The notes under the pieces were generated by a model. The model saw only the letters and a list, made by a program, of their open reading frames with translations. It made no database searches and was not told the origin of the DNA. From contig JAQFVV010012405.1 of the NCBI GenBank assembly GCA_028023455.1, positions 1,881,677-1,945,676 of the forward strand: 64,000 nucleotides of DNA. Reading direction: 5' to 3'. The position numbers and the translations under genes are program-made. Shown here in pieces: positions 58,500 to 64,000 of the stretch. Positions within the stretch are counted from its first letter, which is position 1. Each line of letters opens with the position of its first letter. Source of the DNA: Epiperipatus broadwayi (taxonomy: Eukaryota > Onychophora > Udeonychophora > Euonychophora > Peripatidae).

Positions 58500-59215
58500 G
58501 AGTTAAACAAACCGTAACTCCCCGCCCCTCTAAAAAAAATATTTTTTAAAAATGAACTGTTTAAGGCTTTTTGAAAAAGGCAAAAAATAAAGGAAGAACT
58601 TTTCGCTATTATATAAAAGTTTCGGTAGTGTAAATATTTAAAAAAAAAACTTCATAATAAGAAAATTACGATAATTAAAAATCAAACCAACCCCCCTCCA
58701 TCCTCTAAAACCAACTGTTGGTTTATTAAAAATGAATTGATTAATAAGGCTTTCCAAAAAAAAAAGTTCAAAATCAATAAAAAGTCAATAATTTAAAAGC
58801 AAACCAATCCCCCTCCAATAATTCGTATATTTTGTTAATCTATCTCTTTATATGTATTCTATATTCGAACACATTTAAAATTAATATGCGAAGTTTCCAG
58901 TACATCGGCAAAAGATACTAAAAGACGAGAATTAAAATTCAAACCACCCCTCTAAAAACCAACTGTTGGTTTATTAAAACTGAATTGTTTAAGGCTTTAA
59001 AAAAGAAGCTCAAAATCCAAAAGAAGGCGAAGTGTTGTTTATTAAAGTGTTTGTTAAAATTTTTTTTATCGTAGTATTATGTAAAGAAACCGATAATTCA
59101 AAATCAAAAAAAATAAAAGCTCAAAATAATAAAAAAAGTCGAAAATTTAAAAGCATACCAAACCCCCCAAACTTTTTTTACCGTAGTATTCTGTAAAGAA
59201 ACTGACGGCCTATGA
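58500..59215. repeat. Decayed tandem array (about 220-250 bp units)
   Basis: Units share CCCCTCTAAAA, CCAACTGTTGGTTTATTAAA, TGAATTGTTTAAGGCTTT, and AAGCTCAAAAT with variants. Starts are near 58520, 58690 and 58945. A further block TTTTTATCGTAGTATTATGT near 59056 matches TTTTTACCGTAGTATTCTGT near 59174. Units are diverged and uneven in length. Confidence 0.7.
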
Positions 59216-59332
59216 ATCAGTATATTGATGTGCATTGGGCAAAAAGCAGCGCCATCAAACAGTGGGGTTCAGTATACATACTATTACCAAATACTGATAT
59301 ACAGCAGGAACTAATGCTTAGTAAAAACTTAC

Positions 59333-59431
59333 TTCTCTGATTGCACAAACAACTTCAGTTTCATCAGCATTCACCTTTCCTTTAGGAAAGCCCCAACTTG
59401 CTTTGGCCCAGAACCCTTGAACTAATAAACA
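59333..59431 (-). CDS. Dcp2: mRNA-decapping enzyme DCP2, exon with the first half of the Nudix box
   Basis: Exactly 33 codons between an acceptor TATAG at 59432 and a GTAAGT donor at 59332. It reads [20 protein letters not shown], then [13 protein letters not shown]. The segment LLVQ...WGFPKGK is a DCP2 hallmark (human LLVQGYLAKSGWGFPKGK), and GKVNADE begins the Nudix box G-x5-E. It joins in phase 0 with the exon at 20247-20399 across 38.9 kb. Upstream DCP2 exons (the N-terminal alpha-helical domain, Box A, which contacts DCP1) were searched for by eye up to 64000 and not found. They are probably further upstream. No defect is visible. Confidence 0.94.
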
Positions 59432-62400
59432 CTATACATATATAAATAGAAAAATATTTTATCTTATTTGAAAATAATATATATATTCAAACAATATTAT
59501 ATAACAAAACATTAAAAGTAAATATAAAATTTAAAAAAAAGAAATTAATATATAACTAACAATCATAAAAGATGTAATATTATTTAAATGTAGATAAGTC
59601 ATTTACCAAGATACAGTTTGAAGGAAGGCAAAACACACAATATATAATTATAAAAAATATTAATGGATTATCTGTAAAGCATCATAATATGTATTTCAAT
59701 ATTGTAAAACTATACTACAATTATGTTCTATTTTAAGAAACTGTTCAGTCTTAAGTTTGGTATTTATAAGAGGTCTTGATATATCACACTAGAATACTAG
59801 TACTCATAACCAGCTGACAATCAATATTAAGATCACGGACCACTGTCTTGAAAGAGCTAATTAACAAATTATTTTAATGTGATTAATAAAAGGTGATAAT
59901 CAAATCAACTCCTGGATACTATATAAATAATATTTATTATGAATTATCTGTTACCTATTCAGGTTTTTAGGCTCAAATATGCTTCATGGGTAATCATTTT
60001 ATTTGTTTGTCATTATCCTTCTTTTCCAAGCATTATATTTTTCTAATAAATTTGATTTTATATTATGATCAAATAAGATATGATTCTTGTCTAATCATTT
60101 ATACTTGAATTGAAAAATCAGATCTAATTTGACTAAATATCTACTTGTTCCATTTTTCTTACAGCTGAAGACTTGGAGAATTCTCAAAAATAATTCATTA
60201 GTATTCTTTTCAACAGGTGTGTATCACTGATTATACTGAAGTCAATGACACATTAACTTTATTGCACAAAGTCAACAAAATGAACCTAATTAGAGATAAG
60301 TCTTCATATAAAAGCTTTGCAGTTACTATATATAGAAGATTTAAAACTTTCCAGAAAAGCATAAAAAATGACTAGATTCTCTTCAAAATCACTATCAGTA
60401 AATAATGTAAAGTTTAAAACTTAAAATAAGCCATTGTGGACTTCAAGAAGTCCCTTACTTAATATTACATCAAGAATATAACAACTGTTATCACACACCC
60501 CAAATTACAATTAGCCTTTAAAAAGAAAATGTGATATTAGAGACATTTAAATTTGAAACTAGTAAATGTAAACATTAATACTAATTAATACTTATTTACT
60601 TAAACCCTTTTCTTCTTTCATAGCAAATTTGGAAATTACTATATTTATTTATTTTAACTGATTACATTGTTTACAAATAAAATAATTGTCATTATCTGAA
60701 AAATCAAAAGAAATGTAAGTATGGATGTTAAAGGTTATAATGATAATTCCAAAAAAAAAGAAGAAGGCATAAACAGACTAAATATATTTGGAAAATTAAA
60801 TATGCCATTTGAAAGAGCAGCCAGGGGAAATTATCTTCACATTTACTAGCAGATCAGAAAGTCAAATTAAAAGACAACAATAGGGAATAATGATAATACA
60901 TCAGAAATTTTTGGAAAAAATTTAAAAAGAATCAATAAAAGTGTTGATCAAATTATGTTAGTTTATTTGGAAAACAATCAATGGTCTATAGATTGGAAAA
61001 AATTCTTAAATCAAAAATAAGAATTTTGAAACAATACAATCTTTACTATATGCAAGTAAGAATTTTGCTGAAAATTGCTTAGTATAGATTACAGACTTAC
61101 AAAGAAAAATTGCAAGTTGTGAAGCTAGTTCTAGTCACAGAATAAAATACAGCATAACTGGTGTATGCTGAATATCTGAAGAAATTAAATAATACGAAAA
61201 TGGTATTCCATAACATAGGACCAAAAGCTAAAGTTAAAACAACATACAGTGAAACAAAATTAATTAGACTTCAAAAAATTTGATGGAGTATTTAATTTTT
61301 ATATCAATTACATAATAAGGTAATCCAGACTGAAAGAACATAATGTGGATTTAAAATCAGTGATAAAAAACACTTGATACATAGATAATGTCATATTTAA
61401 AAGCTAAAACAAGGAAAGTTATCGAACACTGTGGAAAGATGAGATTTTGCTTCAATATGAAGAAGACAATTATTATGATGCTGGGACAGCATCTGGCTTT
61501 AAATTTTTAATGATGACATGAAGTTACTGGCAGTTTATATATTTTTGAATCATTCACTAAAGATATTATGATTTTTGGGATATATGTTAAAAATGATATT
61601 CCTTGTTACTCTTTAGACACGGAAATTGGACCGATATTACCAAGTAAAATATTGAACAAGATTGCCAAAGACTAATACAAATATCTATATTAAAAAAGGG
61701 TCTTTCTTCTATTATATAAGATAAAGTAGGTAAAACAGTTTTTAAACAACCGAATGCAGGGTGATGGCTTTTCTTACTAGCACTAGTATTCATCAAGTTT
61801 TTCAATTTTATTTTAACTTTCTAACTAAAAATAGCCAATTTATTTACTGATCAATATTGGATAGTTAACTGAAATGGCTATGGGCCAGATATATGAAAGA
61901 TCTTAAGACTGATGGAAAATTTTTTAAATGTATTCACTCTAAATTTGAATCCAGGTTAATATACTAACATTGCATTCAGAGGCCCTCTTGATAGTTAATC
62001 ATATTACGAGAAAAATTTTTTTTATTATAAAAGTATATAATACTAACAAAAGTTTAAAGTAAAAGAAAAAGTGGGAAACCAGCTATAAAATTGATAGAGT
62101 TTATCATCACAATAGCTTGAATAATCAGATGAAAGGGCAAAGCCATTCATATAACTGCTAAGAGTAATGTTGATAACATTCAGTAAAAAGTATTATATAG
62201 TTCATACCTATACAACATAGTAATCATAATTAAAAAGCAATGACATATCTAACACAGATGAGGTTTCTTTGCTATCAGCTAATGTGCTTTTTAATAGATC
62301 ATTAACACAGATACACTGTATAAAAAATGAAAATGCATTTAAAGAAGAGCTAAATAATTTCTCTAAATCAATAAAAAGGGTACAAGGCAAGTATCACCTC

Positions 62401-64000
62401 TAAATCAATATTTCTTAAACTGTAGTCTTTGAATCTCAAGGGTTGTAATGGGCATTTACAAAGAGTTAAAAAAATGTTAGGAAATTTTACAGTTGAAATA
62501 GAAAATAAATAAATAAAGAATTTTAAAAAAAGGAAATAAAGGACGAAATCTTAATTTCATTTTTTTTTTGTTTGGATAAGTATTAATTTTTTTAGCTTAC
62601 TTCCTCCATTAAAAACAAACAAAAATAAAATCATTTATAAAAATAATTGTTTGATAATAAAAATTTTTTTTATTCCGCATTCGATCTTCTGCATTTTCTG
62701 AAAGTATTCCTAATTTAAAAAAAGCAAGAAAACAATGATGTAATGAGAAGGAAATAATGTTATAAAAAAGATTGAGCAATATTAATATAAACTGACGAAT
62801 ATGAATAACATACTGGGAAAAATATCAATTATACAAATATTATAGACATTCATATTGAAAGCAGCAGTATTATGCTTTCATATTAATTCTTATTCACAGA
62901 TATTTTATGATTAAATCTCTATAATTTCTATGATACATCACTGAACAACATAATTTATTGATTTTGATAAAGACTGGCATACTAGTCAAAAATATGTTTA
63001 TTAGTGAAGTAGTCAATCTTAGCTTAAGATTGAGCTTCATAGTTCCATCTACTAATCTATATTCAAACCCTATATCCCATCCCGCTCCTTTTGTCGTATA
63101 TATATTTGCAATGCGCGCCTAAGTTATAAAATTTTAACGTTTCAATAACATTTTTTTAAAACTATTATTAATTCCTTTTTATTAAATTAAAGTATATAGG
63201 TGCAGCTCAGATATATATATATATTATAGGAACAAAAATACTAACAAAACATTGATTTTTTAAATATTTTATTATACATCATTTTTTTAAACTTTTTCTT
63301 TTTAAATTGCTTGTTTTTCCTAATAAACTCTATATTTTCTAAAATCCAAGATGGAAGATGCAATCGTTAATTGTCCAAAAATAATTAAAGGGTTGGAAAC
63401 ACTATTGTTTTAATCTGGGGAAGGTATTTTTAATTAAAGTTTTTACTTAAAATAAAATGGGGATTAAGATTAATGATTGTACTTTTGTTATAAACATTTT
63501 GTCAAATCTATTTCCAATCTGAAAATAGATTTGAATATATTTTTGGAATGTTATCTAACAGTTGCATCTTTCAAAAACAATGGACAAATAAATGTAAAAT
63601 TTCTGTTAGATTAAAGATTAAGTTTGAGCTAGAGATAAAAAATGGAAAGCATTCCAGAAATACCTGGGCTGGAGTATAAAATGGCCGGATTTTAAATCAC
63701 CAACAATTAGCTACTATTGAGAGAACTGTACAGTTAACTGAATCCAAGGTGTTTTGAAATGTAAGCATAGAAAGCTCATCACTTTTCTGACCCTCTTCCG
63801 CTGCCGTTATATCATATTCCCGTAGAATGAAGTAAAAGCCCGACTGATGAATTGTGGAATGCTGAATAAAAGCTTGTTGTTATTTAAGAACCAATTGCCA
63901 TGCATGAGCAGACTTTAAAATATGGACTCTTAAAATAGTGCAAGGTAAATTTCAAGCCGCCACCTAAAAGTAAATCTAGTCTAACTAATCTCATCAAGAT
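59432..64000 (-). other. Upstream DCP2 intron sequence, no exon recognised
   Basis: A+T-rich. ORFs at 61587-61805 and 62208-62390 (minus) have no motif. The last 350 bp (63650-64000) are of higher complexity but unassigned. No N-terminal DCP2 sequence such as a WKEYK..VPTYGAI block was seen on the minus strand. Confidence 0.5.

Larger units (their letters stand above)
20400..59332 (-). other. Dcp2: Giant DCP2 intron, 38.9 kb, inside the Nudix box
   Basis: Phase-0 intron with GTAAGT donor at 59332 and TTGTTTACAG acceptor at 20400-20401, minus strand. It splits the Nudix signature after ...CAIRE. Almost all of it is transposon sequence on both strands; no other host exon was recognised. Confidence 0.9.

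Noticed and set aside
1-64000. tRNA, rRNA or CRISPR features
   Set aside because: No cloverleaf with A and B boxes, no rRNA-like segment and no regularly spaced identical repeats were seen; the sequence is an animal nuclear locus.

Overview
This is an A+T-rich animal window (roughly three quarters A+T by eye) with no bacterial features. It is most likely arthropod: it carries one conserved eukaryotic gene in widely spaced exons, buried in Penelope-like elements with GIY-YIG domains, RTE/BovB-type LINEs, a second LINE family, ZBED5/Buster-like hAT transposons and LTR-like insertions. I recall proteins like the second LINE family from ticks and other chelicerates, but the lineage is an inference and cannot be fixed from the window.

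The host gene is the mRNA-decapping enzyme DCP2, on the minus strand. Four coding exons are recognisable: 59333-59431, 20247-20399, 19306-19418 and 4536-4794. They join in phase and encode the second half of the Nudix fold, the complete Nudix box, Box B and a short C-terminal tail. The N-terminal exons are not visible and probably lie beyond position 64000. Introns are about 38.9 kb, 828 bp and 14.5 kb, so nearly everything else in the window is intron sequence filled by transposons.

Layout. 1-4535: sequence downstream of DCP2, with decayed local repeats and a 628-bp near-perfect palindrome. 4795-19305 (intron): a decayed hAT on the minus strand, a long gene-free stretch, and a 5.9-kb noncoding LTR-like element (copy 1) holding a 737-bp GIY-YIG element with 43-bp terminal inverted repeats. 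20400-59332 (giant intron): two minus-strand LINE copies; LTR-like copy 2 (4.3 kb); a Penelope-like element of about 9 kb with an inverted partial copy at its head and three nested insertions (an RTE, a 2-kb LTR-like element, and a poly(A)-tailed insert holding a hAT MITE); two plus-strand LINE copies, one split by another LTR-like element; a 1.1-kb palindrome; an 829-bp MITE; a full-length but inactivated hAT; a second Penelope-like element shaped as a foldback; a fifth LINE copy; and a decayed tandem array.

Four noncoding insertions (13203-19087, 23823-28080, 32644-34696, 37433-39591) all begin TG, end CA and are flanked by the 4-bp duplication ATAT, which points to one integrase type with an ATAT preference, as known for some Ty3/gypsy retrotransposons. 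The two largest share a CCAAT/TATA promoter with identical spacing, an AATAAA site 2.4-4 kb downstream and a stem-loop near the end. In the Penelope-like element, removing the RTE and one LTR-like insert with one copy of each target duplication restores the reading frame, so those boundaries are well supported.
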